Shown: positions 38,493 through 49,096 of the stretch, in pieces | How the letters are laid out: the number at the start of each line of letters is the position of its first letter | How positions within the stretch are numbered: the stretch's first letter is position 1 | DNA from: Cytophagaceae bacterium | Lineage (GTDB): Bacteria; Bacteroidota; Bacteroidia; Cytophagales; JAIYAX01 | NCBI GenBank assembly: GCA_027488815.1 | Contig: JAIYAX010000009.1 | Location: forward strand, 62,001-126,000 | Length of the DNA stretch: 64,000 bases | Direction: 5' to 3' | The notes under the pieces: model-generated | What the model saw: the letters and a program-made list of their open reading frames with translations, nothing else | Databases searched by the model: none | What the model was told of the DNA's origin: nothing | Position numbers and translations under genes: made by a program

Positions 38493-38846
38493 ATGGCATC
38501 AGTTCTTCAAAAAGTTAAACGCAGAGCCAAGCTTCGCAAGGCCATTAGGGCCAAGATATTTGGTACTGCGCAAAAGCCCAGACTATCGGTCTTCAGGAGC
38601 AACGTATTTATCTACGCTCAGCTCATTGACGATTTGAATGGCCTTACCCTTGCTTCAGCATCTTCGGCTAAGATGGATAAGAAAGGCAACAAAGTTGACC
38701 AATCAAATGAAGTAGGAAAAATGTTGGCCGAAAAAGCAATCGCCGCAGGTATTACTTCTGCCGTGTTTGACCGTGGAGGTTACCTTTTTCATGGCCGTGT
38801 AAAGTCATTGGCTGAAGGGGCAAGAGAAGGGGGCTTAAAATTTTAA
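38493..38846 (+). CDS. rplR: 50S ribosomal protein L18
   Basis: The 117 residues show [37 protein letters not shown], and the [20 protein letters not shown] motif typical of L18. It binds 5S rRNA together with L5. It ends 6 bases before rpsE. Confidence 0.98.
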   Translation: MASVLQKVKRRAKLRKAIRAKIFGTAQKPRLSVFRSNVFIYAQLIDDLNGLTLASASSAKMDKKGNKVDQSNEVGKMLAEKAIAAGITSAVFDRGGYLFHGRVKSLAEGAREGGLKF

Positions 38847-38852
38847 TACGTT

Positions 38853-39371
38853 ATGTCAAAACTTAACATAAGGACCATCAAGGCCAGCGAGCTTGAACTT
38901 AAAGAACGAGTAGTAGCTATTAACCGTGTGGCAAAAGTGGTAAAAGGCGGACGTCGTTTCAGCTTCTCGGCCATTGTTGTTGTAGGAAATGGAGACGGTG
39001 TTGTAGGCTATGGACTTGGTAAAGCCAATGAAGTAACTGATGCTATCACCAAAGGTGTTGATGATGCCAAAAAACATCTGATCAAAGTGCCTTTAATGAA
39101 AGGAACCGTTCCTCATGATATTCATGGAAAGTTTTCAGGTGGATTTATATTCCTGAAACCTGCAGCACCCGGTACAGGTGTTATCGCCGGAGGTGCCATG
39201 CGTGCCGTACTTGAAAGTGCCGGAGTAAAAGATGTATTGGCAAAATCAAAAGGTAGCAGTAACCCACACAACGTTGTGAAAGCCACTTTTGATGCCTTAT
39301 CAAAAATGCGCAGCCCAATCGACGTTGCAGAACAAAGAGGGGTAGAGTTAACTAAAGTTTTTAAAGGATAG
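38853..39371 (+). CDS. rpsE: 30S ribosomal protein S5
   Basis: The 172 residues include the double-stranded-RNA-like N-terminal domain ([34 protein letters not shown]) and the C-terminal domain with [20 protein letters not shown]. The loop changed in spectinomycin-resistant mutants elsewhere is normal here. It is 6 bases before rpmD. Confidence 0.98.
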   Translation: MSKLNIRTIKASELELKERVVAINRVAKVVKGGRRFSFSAIVVVGNGDGVVGYGLGKANEVTDAITKGVDDAKKHLIKVPLMKGTVPHDIHGKFSGGFIFLKPAAPGTGVIAGGAMRAVLESAGVKDVLAKSKGSSNPHNVVKATFDALSKMRSPIDVAEQRGVELTKVFKG

Positions 39372-39377
39372 GAACTC

Positions 39378-39557
39378 ATGGCAAAAGTCATCATCACTCA
39401 GGTAAGAAGCACCATCGACAGGCCTAAGGATCAAAAAGATACCATCAAGTCACTTGGACTTGGACGTATCAATAAAAGCCGTGAGATTGAGTTTACACCT
39501 CAAATCGCCGGAATGGTGAAAAAAGTAAGTCATCTGGTAAGCGTTAAAGAAATCTAA
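39378..39557 (+). CDS. rpmD: 50S ribosomal protein L30
   Basis: A short gene of 59 codons plus TAA, found between rpsE and rplO with gaps of 6 and 2 bases. The product starts MAKVIITQVRSTIDRPKDQK and has SLGLGRINKSREIEFTPQI followed by MVKKVSHLVSV, the L30 fold of one sheet and two helices. Length and position are those of bacterial L30. Confidence 0.95.
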   Translation: MAKVIITQVRSTIDRPKDQKDTIKSLGLGRINKSREIEFTPQIAGMVKKVSHLVSVKEI

Positions 39558-39559
39558 AG

Positions 39560-40006
39560 ATGAATTTAAGTAATCTAAAACCTGCAAAAGGTTCTGTAAA
39601 AACCAAGAAGCGCTATGGCCGAGGTACCGGTTCTGGGATGGGTGGAACATCTACCCGTGGACATAAAGGTGCACAGTCTCGCTCCGGTTATTCAAGAAAG
39701 CTGGGCTTTGAAGGTGGTCAGATGCCTTTGCAGCGCCGTATACCTAAGTTTGGCTTCACTAATATCAACAGAGTTGATTACAAAGTAATTAACCTGGATG
39801 CACTTCAGGCACTTTCTGAAAAAACAGGCTCAAGCCAGATCACCCTTGAACTCCTTAAAGCAAATGGACTAACCTCCGGAAAAGATCTGGTGAAAGTACT
39901 AGGCAGAGGAGAACTTAAATCAGCACTACAAGTAACAGCAAACGCTTTTTCTCAAACAGCTCAGGAAGCAATTGAAAAAGCAGGAGGAAGCATTACAAAA
40001 ATCTAA
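39560..40006 (+). CDS. rplO: 50S ribosomal protein L15
   Basis: The 148 residues begin MNLSNLKPAKGSVKTKKRYG and carry the glycine-rich basic arm GRGTGSGMGGTSTRGHKGAQ, then FEGGQMPLQRRIPKFGF. The C-terminal globular part has VKVLGRGELKSALQVTANAF. L15 joins late in assembly. It ends 8 bases before secY. Confidence 0.98.
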   Translation: MNLSNLKPAKGSVKTKKRYGRGTGSGMGGTSTRGHKGAQSRSGYSRKLGFEGGQMPLQRRIPKFGFTNINRVDYKVINLDALQALSEKTGSSQITLELLKANGLTSGKDLVKVLGRGELKSALQVTANAFSQTAQEAIEKAGGSITKI

Positions 40007-40014
40007 TCGAGTTC

Positions 40015-41331
40015 ATGAATAAATTTATCCAAACCCTTAAGAATATCTTTGCTATTGAAGACCTGAGAATCAGGATCATCAATACCATTGGGTTTTTGGT
40101 GATATTCAGACTTGGTTCTTTTGTAGTTCTCCCGGGTGTTGACCCAAGCAAGCTTACCGGATCTTCTGAGGGAATTTTTGGTCTTCTGGATACGTTCCTT
40201 GGCGGAGCCTTCAGCAATGCTTCCATTTTTGGACTGGGCATAATGCCTTACATTTCTGCTTCTATCGTATTGCAATTGCTTACGGTGGCGGTTCCCTACT
40301 TCCAAAAGATGCAAAAGGAAGGGGAGTCAGGCAGAAAGAAGATTAACCAAATCACCAGGGTACTTACCATCTTCATTACCATCGCTCAGTCCATTGGTTA
40401 TGTGACAGCCACTATTCCTGCTGAGGCTATTTTAATTGACAGAACCCTGTTCACCATCACAAGTATGGTCGTTCTTTCCGCAGGAACTATCTTCTGTATG
40501 TGGATTGGAGAAAAGATAACAGATAAAGGCATCGGCAATGGAATTTCCATGCTGATTATGATTGGTATCATCTCCAGGTTCCCCGGAAGTATCGCTGGTG
40601 AAGCCATCAGCAGAGGAATGAGCGGAGCTATTCTCTTTATTCTTGAGATCGTTGCTTTGTTCTTTGTGGTAATGGGTACCGTAATGCTTACTACGGCAAC
40701 ACGAAAAATCCCTGTGCAGTATGCCAAGCAAGTTGTTGGGAATAAAGTATACGGAGGTCAAAGGCAATATATTCCTCTTAAGGTGAATGCCAGCGGAGTA
40801 ATGCCGATCATTTTTGCTCAATCTCTTATGTTTTTGCCAGCGATGGTGTCCAGTATTTGGGCGGACAACTCAGAGATTGCCAGCTACATCGGATCAACTT
40901 TTTCGGATTATACCTCCTGGCAATACAACCTGTTGTTTGCTGTGCTTATCATCGTATTTACTTTTTTCTACACCGCTATATCTGTAAACTCAAATCAGAT
41001 TGCGGACGATATGAAACGGAATGGAGGATTTGTCCCCGGAGTGAAGCCCGGCAAATCAACCGCAGAGTTTATTGATGAGGTATTGAGCAGGATTACATTC
41101 CCGGGCTCGCTATTTCTGGCAGTGATCGCAATACTTCCTGCCCTTGCAAGTTTGTTCGGAGTTTCCAGAGAATTCTCACAGTTCTACGGCGGTACTTCGT
41201 TGCTCATCATGGTTGGAGTGATATTGGACACACTTCAACAAATTGAGAGTTATTTGCTCATGCGTCATTATGACGGTATGATGAAATCAGGAAGGATTAA
41301 GGGCCGCAACCAAAATGTAGCAGTCGCCTAA
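40015..41331 (+). CDS. secY: Preprotein translocase subunit SecY
   Basis: The 438-residue channel of the Sec translocon, with ten hydrophobic segments. Visible motifs are [20 protein letters not shown] at the first span, the plug region [57 protein letters not shown], and the cytosolic loop [20 protein letters not shown]. It works with SecE encoded at 16058. In this cluster neither adk nor map follows it; infA starts 4 bases after the stop. Confidence 0.97.
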   Translation: MNKFIQTLKNIFAIEDLRIRIINTIGFLVIFRLGSFVVLPGVDPSKLTGSSEGIFGLLDTFLGGAFSNASIFGLGIMPYISASIVLQLLTVAVPYFQKMQKEGESGRKKINQITRVLTIFITIAQSIGYVTATIPAEAILIDRTLFTITSMVVLSAGTIFCMWIGEKITDKGIGNGISMLIMIGIISRFPGSIAGEAISRGMSGAILFILEIVALFFVVMGTVMLTTATRKIPVQYAKQVVGNKVYGGQRQYIPLKVNASGVMPIIFAQSLMFLPAMVSSIWADNSEIASYIGSTFSDYTSWQYNLLFAVLIIVFTFFYTAISVNSNQIADDMKRNGGFVPGVKPGKSTAEFIDEVLSRITFPGSLFLAVIAILPALASLFGVSREFSQFYGGTSLLIMVGVILDTLQQIESYLLMRHYDGMMKSGRIKGRNQNVAVA

Positions 41332-41335
41332 ATCA

Positions 41336-41554
41336 ATGGCCAAACAGTCATCAATAGAACAAGACGGTACCATTGTGGAAGCACTTTCAAATGCGATGTT
41401 CAGAGTAGAATTGGAAAACGGCCACATCGTTATTGCACACATCTCAGGTAAAATGCGCATGAATTACATACGTATTCTGCCAGGGGATAAAGTGAAACTG
41501 GAGATGTCTCCATACGATTTAACAAAAGGAAGAATTACTTACCGATATAAATAA
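41336..41554 (+). CDS. infA: Translation initiation factor IF-1
   Basis: The 72 residues are the standard OB-fold length: [40 protein letters not shown] and [22 protein letters not shown]-1 binds the 30S A site. It follows secY by 4 bases and precedes rpmJ by 8. Confidence 0.98.
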   Translation: MAKQSSIEQDGTIVEALSNAMFRVELENGHIVIAHISGKMRMNYIRILPGDKVKLEMSPYDLTKGRITYRYK

Positions 41555-41562
41555 GAAGCGTT

Positions 41563-41679
41563 ATGAAAGTGAAAGCTTCAGTAAAAAAGAGGAGCACTGA
41601 GTGCAAAGTTGTACGCAGAAAGGGAAAGCTCTACATCATCAACAAGAAGAACCCAAGGTTTAAGCAAAGACAAGGATAA
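41563..41679 (+). CDS. rpmJ: 50S ribosomal protein L36, zinc-free type
   Basis: A short gene of 38 codons plus TAA between infA and rpsM. The product starts [20 protein letters not shown] and ends NPRFKQRQG, the L36 signature. It has a single cysteine and lacks the C-C-C-H zinc ligands of the zinc-binding form, so it is the zinc-independent type. Confidence 0.95.
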   Translation: MKVKASVKKRSTECKVVRRKGKLYIINKKNPRFKQRQG

Positions 41680-41682
41680 CCC

Positions 41683-42060
41683 ATGGCCAGAGTAGCAGGA
41701 GTAGACATTCCAGACAAGAAAAGAGGCGAGATCGCCCTCACCTATATTTTTGGTATAGGCAGGCGTTCTGCACAGAACATTCTCAGCAAGGCTGGTGTCA
41801 ATTTTGACAAAAAAGCAGGAGAGTGGACTGAAGAAGAGGCTAATGCCATCAGAGCAATCATCTCTGCCGAGCACAAGGTAGAGGGTGTTTTGAAATCAAA
41901 CGTTCAGCTGAGCATCAAGCGCCTCATGGACATCGGATGCTACCGTGGGCTTCGCCACCGTAAAGGCTTGCCTGTACGTGGTCAGAAGACAAAGAATAAC
42001 TCCCGTACCAGAAAGGGAAAGAGAAAAACCGTTGCGAACAAGAAAAAAGCGACTAAGTAA
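41683..42060 (+). CDS. rpsM: 30S ribosomal protein S13
   Basis: The 125 residues match S13: [58 protein letters not shown] and the basic tail with [16 protein letters not shown]13 bridges to the large subunit and P-site tRNA. Its stop and the rpsK start share an A (TAATG). Confidence 0.98.
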   Translation: MARVAGVDIPDKKRGEIALTYIFGIGRRSAQNILSKAGVNFDKKAGEWTEEEANAIRAIISAEHKVEGVLKSNVQLSIKRLMDIGCYRGLRHRKGLPVRGQKTKNNSRTRKGKRKTVANKKKATK

Positions 42061-42458
42061 TGAGTACAGCAACTAAAAGAAAGGATAAAGCCAAGAAGAG
42101 GGTAGTAGCCGTTGAGGTATCAGGACAGGCGCATATCAGGGCTTCATTCAACAACATCATCATTTCCATTACCAACAATGCAGGCCAGGTCGTATCCTGG
42201 GCTTCTGCCGGTAAGATGGGCTTTAAGGGATCCAAGAAAAATACACCCTATGCAGCGTTAATGGCTGCTACCAATTGTGGCCAGGCTGCTTTTGATCTTG
42301 GTATGCGCAAGCTTGAAGTGTTTGTAAAAGGTCCGGGTGCAGGTAGGGAAAGTGCCATCAGAACACTGTCGAATGTTGGCTTCGAGATATCGACCATCAA
42401 GGACATTACCCCGCTGCCACACAATGGCTGCCGCCCACCGAAAAGGAGAAGAGTTTAA
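42060..42458 (+). CDS. rpsK: 30S ribosomal protein S11
   Basis: The 132 residues match S11: [59 protein letters not shown] and the end [19 protein letters not shown]11 lies on the 30S platform near the E site. Coupled to rpsM. Confidence 0.98.
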   Translation: MSTATKRKDKAKKRVVAVEVSGQAHIRASFNNIIISITNNAGQVVSWASAGKMGFKGSKKNTPYAALMAATNCGQAAFDLGMRKLEVFVKGPGAGRESAIRTLSNVGFEISTIKDITPLPHNGCRPPKRRRV

Positions 42459-42478
42459 TTACAGTTTCAGGATATTCC

Positions 42479-43084
42479 ATGGCAAGATATACAGGACCCA
42501 AAGTCAAAATCGGGCGTAAGTTTGGAGAACCCATTTTGGGCGACTCAAAAGCGCTCAAGAAGAAGAATTACCCTCCGGGTATGCATGGACGTAACAGACG
42601 CAGCAAGAAGTCTGAATACGCAGTGCAGTTGATGGAGAAGCAGAAAGCAAAATACATCTACGGAGTGTTGGAGAGACAGTTTGCCAAAACCTTTGACCTC
42701 GCCTCCAGAAAAGATGGCATCACAGGTGTTAACTTGCTGAAGTTCCTTGAGGCAAGAATTGATAACACCGTTTACCGCCTTGGTATAGCTCCTTCCAGAA
42801 GGGCAGCAAGACAATTGGTTCTTCACAAGCACATCCTCATCAACGGGGAAATTGTAAACATCCCATCTTATTCATTAAGACCCGGCGATACTATTTCTGT
42901 GCGTGAAAAGTCAAAAACACTGGAAACCATTACCGAAAGCCTTTCTGCACGTTCGACCAAAAGGTTTAACTGGCTGGAGTGGGATGGTTCTCAGTACACC
43001 GGAAAGTTTATCAGCTATCCGGAAAGGGATCAGATCCCGGAGACGATACATGAGCAGCTGATCGTCGAATTGTATTCAAAATAA
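42479..43084 (+). CDS. rpsD: 30S ribosomal protein S4
   Basis: The 201 residues have an N-terminal part without zinc-binding cysteines ([40 protein letters not shown]) and the S4 RNA-binding domain ([40 protein letters not shown]). S4 is a primary 16S rRNA binder; in enterobacteria it represses the alpha operon. It stands in the alpha-type order rpsM, rpsK, rpsD, rpoA, rplQ. Confidence 0.98.
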   Translation: MARYTGPKVKIGRKFGEPILGDSKALKKKNYPPGMHGRNRRSKKSEYAVQLMEKQKAKYIYGVLERQFAKTFDLASRKDGITGVNLLKFLEARIDNTVYRLGIAPSRRAARQLVLHKHILINGEIVNIPSYSLRPGDTISVREKSKTLETITESLSARSTKRFNWLEWDGSQYTGKFISYPERDQIPETIHEQLIVELYSK

Positions 43085-43103
43085 TTTAAAACAAAACCAG
43101 CGT

Positions 43104-44093
43104 ATGTCAATACTCGCATTCCAAATGCCTGAGAAAGTGGTGATGGAGAAAGCCGATGATTTTCACGGCCTGTTTGAATTCAAGCCACTTGAAAAAGGCT
43201 ATGGAGTAACCATCGGTAATGCCATCAGACGAATACTCCTCTCATCTCTTGAAGGGTATGCTGTCACTGGTGTGAAAATACCCGGTGTGCTTCATGAGTT
43301 CTCTACGATCGAAGGTATAGTCGAAGATGTATCAGAGGTTGTTCTGAACTTAAAGATGATCCGTCTTAAAAAAGTATCGGACCATATCGACACCAAAATA
43401 TCTATTCCGCTCAAAGGACTTTCTGAGTTTAAGGCCGGTGATCTAGAACGTTTTTCATCAAGCTTCAAGGTGTTAAATCCTGAACTGGTGATCTGCACTA
43501 TCAATGCTAACCTGAACATTGACATTGAGCTGACCGTTGACAAAGGAAGAGGATATGTGCCTGCTGAGGACAACAAACCCGCAGAGCAGGTGTTTGGCTT
43601 TATTCCTATTGATGCCATCTTTACTCCCATCAAGAATGTAAAGTATAGTGTCGAGAACACAAGGGTAGAGCAAAGAACTGACTTTGAAAAACTAATTCTT
43701 GACATTGAAACGGATGGCTCAATCCATCCAGAAGAAGCACTTAAAGGTGCAGCAAAAATCCTGATTCAGCATTTCAGGCTGTTCTCTGATGAGAACATTT
43801 CAGTGGATGACCATAAAGAAGTGGAGCTCCCTGAAATCGATGAGAGCGTATTGCAGATGCGTAAATTGCTAAAGACCAATCTGTCTGATATGGATCTTTC
43901 AGTAAGAGCGTACAACTGCCTCAAAGCAGCAGATATCAAAACTCTTGGTGATCTGGTAAGACTTGAAGTGTCTGACATGATGAAGTTCAGAAACTTTGGA
44001 AAGAAGTCGCTTACTGAACTTGAGCAGTTGGTAGCTGAGAAAGGGTTAACTTTTGGTATGGATGTCTCCAAATATAAACTCGACGAAGATTAA
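43104..44093 (+). CDS. rpoA: DNA-directed RNA polymerase subunit alpha
   Basis: The 329 residues cover both domains. The N-terminal dimerisation domain (1-about 235) has [20 protein letters not shown] and [21 protein letters not shown] linker rich in acidic residues follows, then the C-terminal DNA-binding domain (about 260-320) with [20 protein letters not shown] and [16 protein letters not shown]. It is 2 bases before rplQ. Confidence 0.98.
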   Translation: MSILAFQMPEKVVMEKADDFHGLFEFKPLEKGYGVTIGNAIRRILLSSLEGYAVTGVKIPGVLHEFSTIEGIVEDVSEVVLNLKMIRLKKVSDHIDTKISIPLKGLSEFKAGDLERFSSSFKVLNPELVICTINANLNIDIELTVDKGRGYVPAEDNKPAEQVFGFIPIDAIFTPIKNVKYSVENTRVEQRTDFEKLILDIETDGSIHPEEALKGAAKILIQHFRLFSDENISVDDHKEVELPEIDESVLQMRKLLKTNLSDMDLSVRAYNCLKAADIKTLGDLVRLEVSDMMKFRNFGKKSLTELEQLVAEKGLTFGMDVSKYKLDED

Positions 44094-44095
44094 TC

Positions 44096-44638
44096 ATGAG
44101 ACACGGAAAGAAAGATAATCATCTGGGCAGAACCTCGCAGCATAAAGATGCGCTAATGTCCAATATGGCTTCCTCTTTGATCATACACAAGAGGATCACC
44201 ACTACTTTGGCCAAGGCCAAGGAATTGAGAAAATATGTCGAGCCGCTGATCACAAGAGCCAAAGCTGACTCTACTCACTCTCGTCGTACCGCCTTTAGTT
44301 TCCTTCAAAACAAGGATACCATAAAGGAGTTGTTTGGACAAGTGGCTGAAAAGACCGCAACCAGACCAGGTGGCTATACCAGAATCATCAAGCTGGGAAG
44401 CAGAGCTGGTGATAATGCAGACATGTGTATCATGGAGCTGGTCGATTTCAATACGACTATGCTGGAAGCAGCAAGTACTGAGAAGGCTAAGACCAGAAGA
44501 AGCCGCCGTGGAACTAAAGCCAAAACAACAGAAGTTGCTGCTGTTGAAGCAAAGAAAACCATTGCTAAAAAAGAGGCTTCTAAGCCTGCTGAGGATACTA
44601 CAGGTACTGAAGCGACCGAAGAGCCGAAGTCAGAATAA
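44096..44638 (+). CDS. rplQ: 50S ribosomal protein L17 with long C-terminal tail
   Basis: The 180 residues begin [20 protein letters not shown] and carry [40 protein letters not shown] and [11 protein letters not shown], the L17 core of about 120 residues. About 55 further residues rich in Ala, Lys, Glu and Thr form a probably disordered tail. A strong terminator follows, ending the S10-spc-alpha transcript. Confidence 0.97.
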   Translation: MRHGKKDNHLGRTSQHKDALMSNMASSLIIHKRITTTLAKAKELRKYVEPLITRAKADSTHSRRTAFSFLQNKDTIKELFGQVAEKTATRPGGYTRIIKLGSRAGDNADMCIMELVDFNTTMLEAASTEKAKTRRSRRGTKAKTTEVAAVEAKKTIAKKEASKPAEDTTGTEATEEPKSE

Positions 44639-44658
44639 CCTGACGGTGCATAATTATC

Positions 44659-44698
44659 AAAGGGATTTGAAGGCATTCAAATCCCTTTTTTTATTTTT
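44659..44698 (+). terminator. Intrinsic terminator after rplQ
   Basis: AAAGGGATTTGAA (44659-44671) pairs perfectly with TTCAAATCCCTTT (44676-44688) around GGCA and is followed by a T-rich run. It closes the ribosomal protein cluster. Confidence 0.93.
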
Positions 44699-44699
44699 G
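44666..44699 (+). promoter_or_regulatory. Candidate promoter of carA inside the rplQ terminator
   Basis: TTTG (44666-44669) in the hairpin arm and TATTTTTG (44692-44699) in the T run, 22 bases apart, match the consensus. The carA ATG begins 8 bases after the box. The T-rich context makes chance matching more likely. Confidence 0.4.
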
Positions 44700-44706
44700 A
44701 CCTTTA

Positions 44707-45819
44707 ATGAACCAAAATCTTACTTCCGGATTTAAGCCTGCTGCATTATTGCTTGAAGACGGAACCTACTATCAGGGAAAATCACTCGGATATCAGGGTA
44801 CTTGCAGCGGTGAATTGTGCTTCAACACAGGCATGACCGGGTATCAGGAAATCTATACTGATCCTTCCTACTACGGGCAACTCATCATCAACACCATGAC
44901 CCACATAGGCAACTATGGTACTCATGAAAGTGAAAACGAGTCGTCAGCTCCAAAATTTAATGGTCTGATTTGTAGGGATTTTTCTGAGGTTTTTTCAAGG
45001 ATTAATGCAGAGGAGTCGTTGCAGAGCTATTTTGAAAAGCACAAAATTGTAGGCATTTCCGGGATTGACACCAGAGCTCTTGTTCGCTACGTGAGAAGCA
45101 AAGGAGCCATGAATGCGATCATATCCAGTGAGACCACTCAAAAAGAGGAGCTTCAAACCCTGCTTAATAAAGTCCCCAGCATGGAAGGGCTTGAACTTTC
45201 TTCAATCATTTCTACCCAAAGCCCCTATGAAGTGGGCGAGGGCAATGACATTCGGGTAGCTGTGCTGGATCTGGGTGTTAAGAAAAGCATTCTGAATCAC
45301 CTTGCCCGACGCAACATGTGGCTGAAGGTGTTTCCTGCGAAAACCACCTATCAGGATATGCTGGCTTGGTCACCCCAGGGTTATTTTATCTCCAATGGCC
45401 CGGGAGATCCATCGGCTATGCCCTATGCCATCGATGCTGTCAAACAAATTGTTGATCAACAGCATCCCCTCTTTGGGATTTGTCTGGGTCATCAGATATT
45501 GTGCCTTTCTCAAGGGGTCAAGACGTATAAGATGCATCATGGCCACAGAGGCCTCAACCATCCGGTTAAAAACCTAATCTCAGGCCGATCGGAAGTGACT
45601 TCCCAAAACCATGGTTTTTGTGTGTTGGCCGATGACTTAACACATCATAAAGACTTGGATCTCACGCATATCAACCTAAATGATTCTACTGTGGAAGGCG
45701 TTATGCTAAAGGGACGGCCTGTGTTTTCTGTTCAGTACCACCCTGAAGCTTCTCCCGGCCCACATGACTCCACCTATTTGTTCGATCAGTTCAAAACGAT
45801 TTTATCTAAACCAGCATAA
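44707..45819 (+). CDS. carA: Carbamoyl-phosphate synthase small subunit
   Basis: The 370-residue glutaminase subunit supplies ammonia to CarB for carbamoyl phosphate, the precursor of pyrimidines and arginine. The N-terminal half has LLLEDGTYYQGKSLGYQGTC and NTGMTGYQEIYTDPSYYGQ; the class I amidotransferase half has NGPGDPSAM near 230, the nucleophile Cys259 in GICLGHQ, and the His345 and Glu347 pair in QYHPEAS. The carB gene is not in the window. The eno gene starts 3 bases after the stop. Confidence 0.97.
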   Translation: MNQNLTSGFKPAALLLEDGTYYQGKSLGYQGTCSGELCFNTGMTGYQEIYTDPSYYGQLIINTMTHIGNYGTHESENESSAPKFNGLICRDFSEVFSRINAEESLQSYFEKHKIVGISGIDTRALVRYVRSKGAMNAIISSETTQKEELQTLLNKVPSMEGLELSSIISTQSPYEVGEGNDIRVAVLDLGVKKSILNHLARRNMWLKVFPAKTTYQDMLAWSPQGYFISNGPGDPSAMPYAIDAVKQIVDQQHPLFGICLGHQILCLSQGVKTYKMHHGHRGLNHPVKNLISGRSEVTSQNHGFCVLADDLTHHKDLDLTHINLNDSTVEGVMLKGRPVFSVQYHPEASPGPHDSTYLFDQFKTILSKPA

Positions 45820-47100
<1,281 letters not shown>

Positions 47101-47112
47101 GGATTTTCATAG

Positions 47113-47415
47113 ATGGCAGCAGGAAAAAAGGTGCTAAAGCTACTCACCAGCTTTTATGTTCTTGCGAGCTTAGTATTTCTTATCTGGATGGTCTTTTTCG
47201 ATGAAAATGACCTTGTAAACCAATGGCGTCTTAAGAGCAGGATCAGAGAGCTCGAAAGGGAAAAGTTGTATTATCTTGAAATGATCAGCAAATTGGAGCA
47301 GGAGAAAACTTCTTTGCTTCTGGATGAAGAACTGCTCGAACGATTTGCCAGAGAGCGCTACCTCATGAAAAAGCCGGGTGAAGAGGTGTATATCATCGAA
47401 CAAAATTCAGAATAA
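47113..47415 (+). CDS. FtsB/DivIC-family cell division protein
   Basis: A 100-residue bitopic protein. One membrane span lies at residues 11-28 (SFYVLASLVFLIWMVFF), followed by a coiled coil (SRIRELEREKLYYLEMISKL) and the short conserved end FARERYLMKKPGEEVYII of the septum-formation-initiator family. By family it joins FtsL and FtsQ in the divisome. Placement next to eno is the same as ftsB in many bacteria. Confidence 0.88.
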   Translation: MAAGKKVLKLLTSFYVLASLVFLIWMVFFDENDLVNQWRLKSRIRELEREKLYYLEMISKLEQEKTSLLLDEELLERFARERYLMKKPGEEVYIIEQNSE

Positions 47416-47461
47416 GCCTTTCATATTTCATTAACTACTCATCTGACTTAAATCCTACATC

Positions 47462-49096
47462 ATGTCTATCGACCTAGAAAAAGAGAAAAACGCTGATGCA
47501 ATGAAGTTGCTGCTCTCTCAGCTACGGCAGAAAACAGCTAAAACAAAGCTGGGCGGTGGAGAGAAGAAAATAGAATCAGAGCATAAAAAGGGCAAACTGA
47601 CTGCCCGGGAAAGGATCGACTATCTCATCGACAAGGGCACTGAATTTTTAGAGATCGGCACTTTTGTGGCAGATGGGATGTATGAGGATGAAGGAGGTTG
47701 CCCCTCAGCAGGTGTCGTAACCGGCATTGGCTACATCTCAGGAAGAATGGCAATGATTGTCGCCAACGACGCAACAGTAAAAGCAGGTGCCTGGTTTCCC
47801 ATAACTGCAAAGAAGAATCTCAGAGCTCAGGAGATCGCTATTGAAAACAGGCTGCCAACAGTCTATTTGGTTGACAGTGCAGGGGTATTTTTACCTATGC
47901 AGGCAGAGGTGTTTCCTGATAAAGAGCACTTCGGACGAATTTTCAGAAACAACGCTATCATGTCCTCGATGGGCATTGTACAGGTAGCAGCTATCATGGG
48001 AAGCTGCGTAGCAGGCGGAGCCTATCTGCCGATCATGAGCGATGAAGCGCTGATTGTTGAAGGGACCGGTTCTGTGTTTTTAGCTGGAAGTTATCTGGTC
48101 AAATCAGCCATAGGCGAAGAAGTAGACAATGAAACTCTTGGGGGAGCAAGCACTCATTGTGAAATATCAGGAGTGACTGATAACAAATACCCTAATGACA
48201 AAGCCTGTCTGGATGCCATCAAAGGCATCTTTAGCAAGATGGGTGACAAGCCCAAAGCTGGTTTTAGCCGTGAGAAGAGCATAGCCCCCAAGCTGGAACC
48301 CTCTGAAATCTATCATGCGTTGCCTGCCGACCGTGTAAAACCATACAACATGCTGGAGATCATCCATCGTCTGGTGGATGACTCTCAGTTTGATGAGTAT
48401 AAAAAAGACTATGGGAAAAGCATTCTTTGTGGGCTTGCTCGTATTGACGGCTGGGCAGTAGGCATTGTTGCTAACCAGCGCCTCATGGTAAAGTCGGGTA
48501 AAAAAGAAATGCAGATGGGTGGAGTGATTTACTCCGACTCAGCAGATAAATCTGCCAGATTTATCATGAATTGTAACCAGAAGCGCATACCACTTGTCTT
48601 TTTACAAGATGTGACCGGTTTTATGGTGGGTTCTCGTTCTGAGCATGGAGGCATCATTAAAGATGGAGCTAAAATGGTCAATGCCATGTCAAATTCTGTG
48701 GTACCTAAGTTTACCATCATCATAGGCAACTCGTACGGTGCAGGTAACTATGCCATGTGTGGAAAGGCTTATGATCCCCGACTGATTGTTGCCTGGCCCA
48801 GTGCGCAGATCGCTGTCATGAGCGGTGCCGCAGCAGCCAAAACATTGCTTCAAATCAAAGTGTCAGCAATGAAAGCCAAAGGAACCGCATTAACTCCTGA
48901 AGAAGAGAAAAAAATGCTGGATGAAATAGCCGCTCAGTACAATGCCCAGCTCTCACCTTATTATGCGGCCTCCAGGCTTTGGGTAGATGCTGTAATTGAC
49001 CCGCTTGATACCCGCCGCTGGATTTCTACTGGAATTGCTGCTGCTGACCATGCACCCATCACACAGGCCTACAATGTAGGTGTAATTCAAACCTAA
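47462..49096 (+). CDS. Acyl-CoA carboxylase carboxyltransferase (beta) subunit
   Basis: A 544-residue biotin-dependent carboxyltransferase with N- and C-terminal crotonase-like halves. Motifs are KLTARERIDYLIDKGTEFLE near residue 45, IMGSCVAGGAYLPIMSDEAL near 180, LGGASTHCEISGVTDN, and in the C half KDGAKMVNAMSNSVVPKFTI followed by GNSYGAGNYAMCGKAYDPR. The MGSCVAGGAY and GAGNYAMCG segments look closer to methylcrotonyl-CoA than to propionyl-CoA carboxylases, so the substrate is left open. It would need a biotin carboxylase and carrier, perhaps the carrier at 11069. The stop overlaps the next start (TAATG). Confidence 0.88.
   Translation: MSIDLEKEKNADAMKLLLSQLRQKTAKTKLGGGEKKIESEHKKGKLTARERIDYLIDKGTEFLEIGTFVADGMYEDEGGCPSAGVVTGIGYISGRMAMIVANDATVKAGAWFPITAKKNLRAQEIAIENRLPTVYLVDSAGVFLPMQAEVFPDKEHFGRIFRNNAIMSSMGIVQVAAIMGSCVAGGAYLPIMSDEALIVEGTGSVFLAGSYLVKSAIGEEVDNETLGGASTHCEISGVTDNKYPNDKACLDAIKGIFSKMGDKPKAGFSREKSIAPKLEPSEIYHALPADRVKPYNMLEIIHRLVDDSQFDEYKKDYGKSILCGLARIDGWAVGIVANQRLMVKSGKKEMQMGGVIYSDSADKSARFIMNCNQKRIPLVFLQDVTGFMVGSRSEHGGIIKDGAKMVNAMSNSVVPKFTIIIGNSYGAGNYAMCGKAYDPRLIVAWPSAQIAVMSGAAAAKTLLQIKVSAMKAKGTALTPEEEKKMLDEIAAQYNAQLSPYYAASRLWVDAVIDPLDTRRWISTGIAAADHAPITQAYNVGVIQT

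Noticed and set aside
47462-49096. Propionyl-CoA carboxylase feeding the mutase at 56849
   Set aside because: An attractive pathway, but the motifs fit methylcrotonyl-type enzymes better, so I did not assign this substrate.
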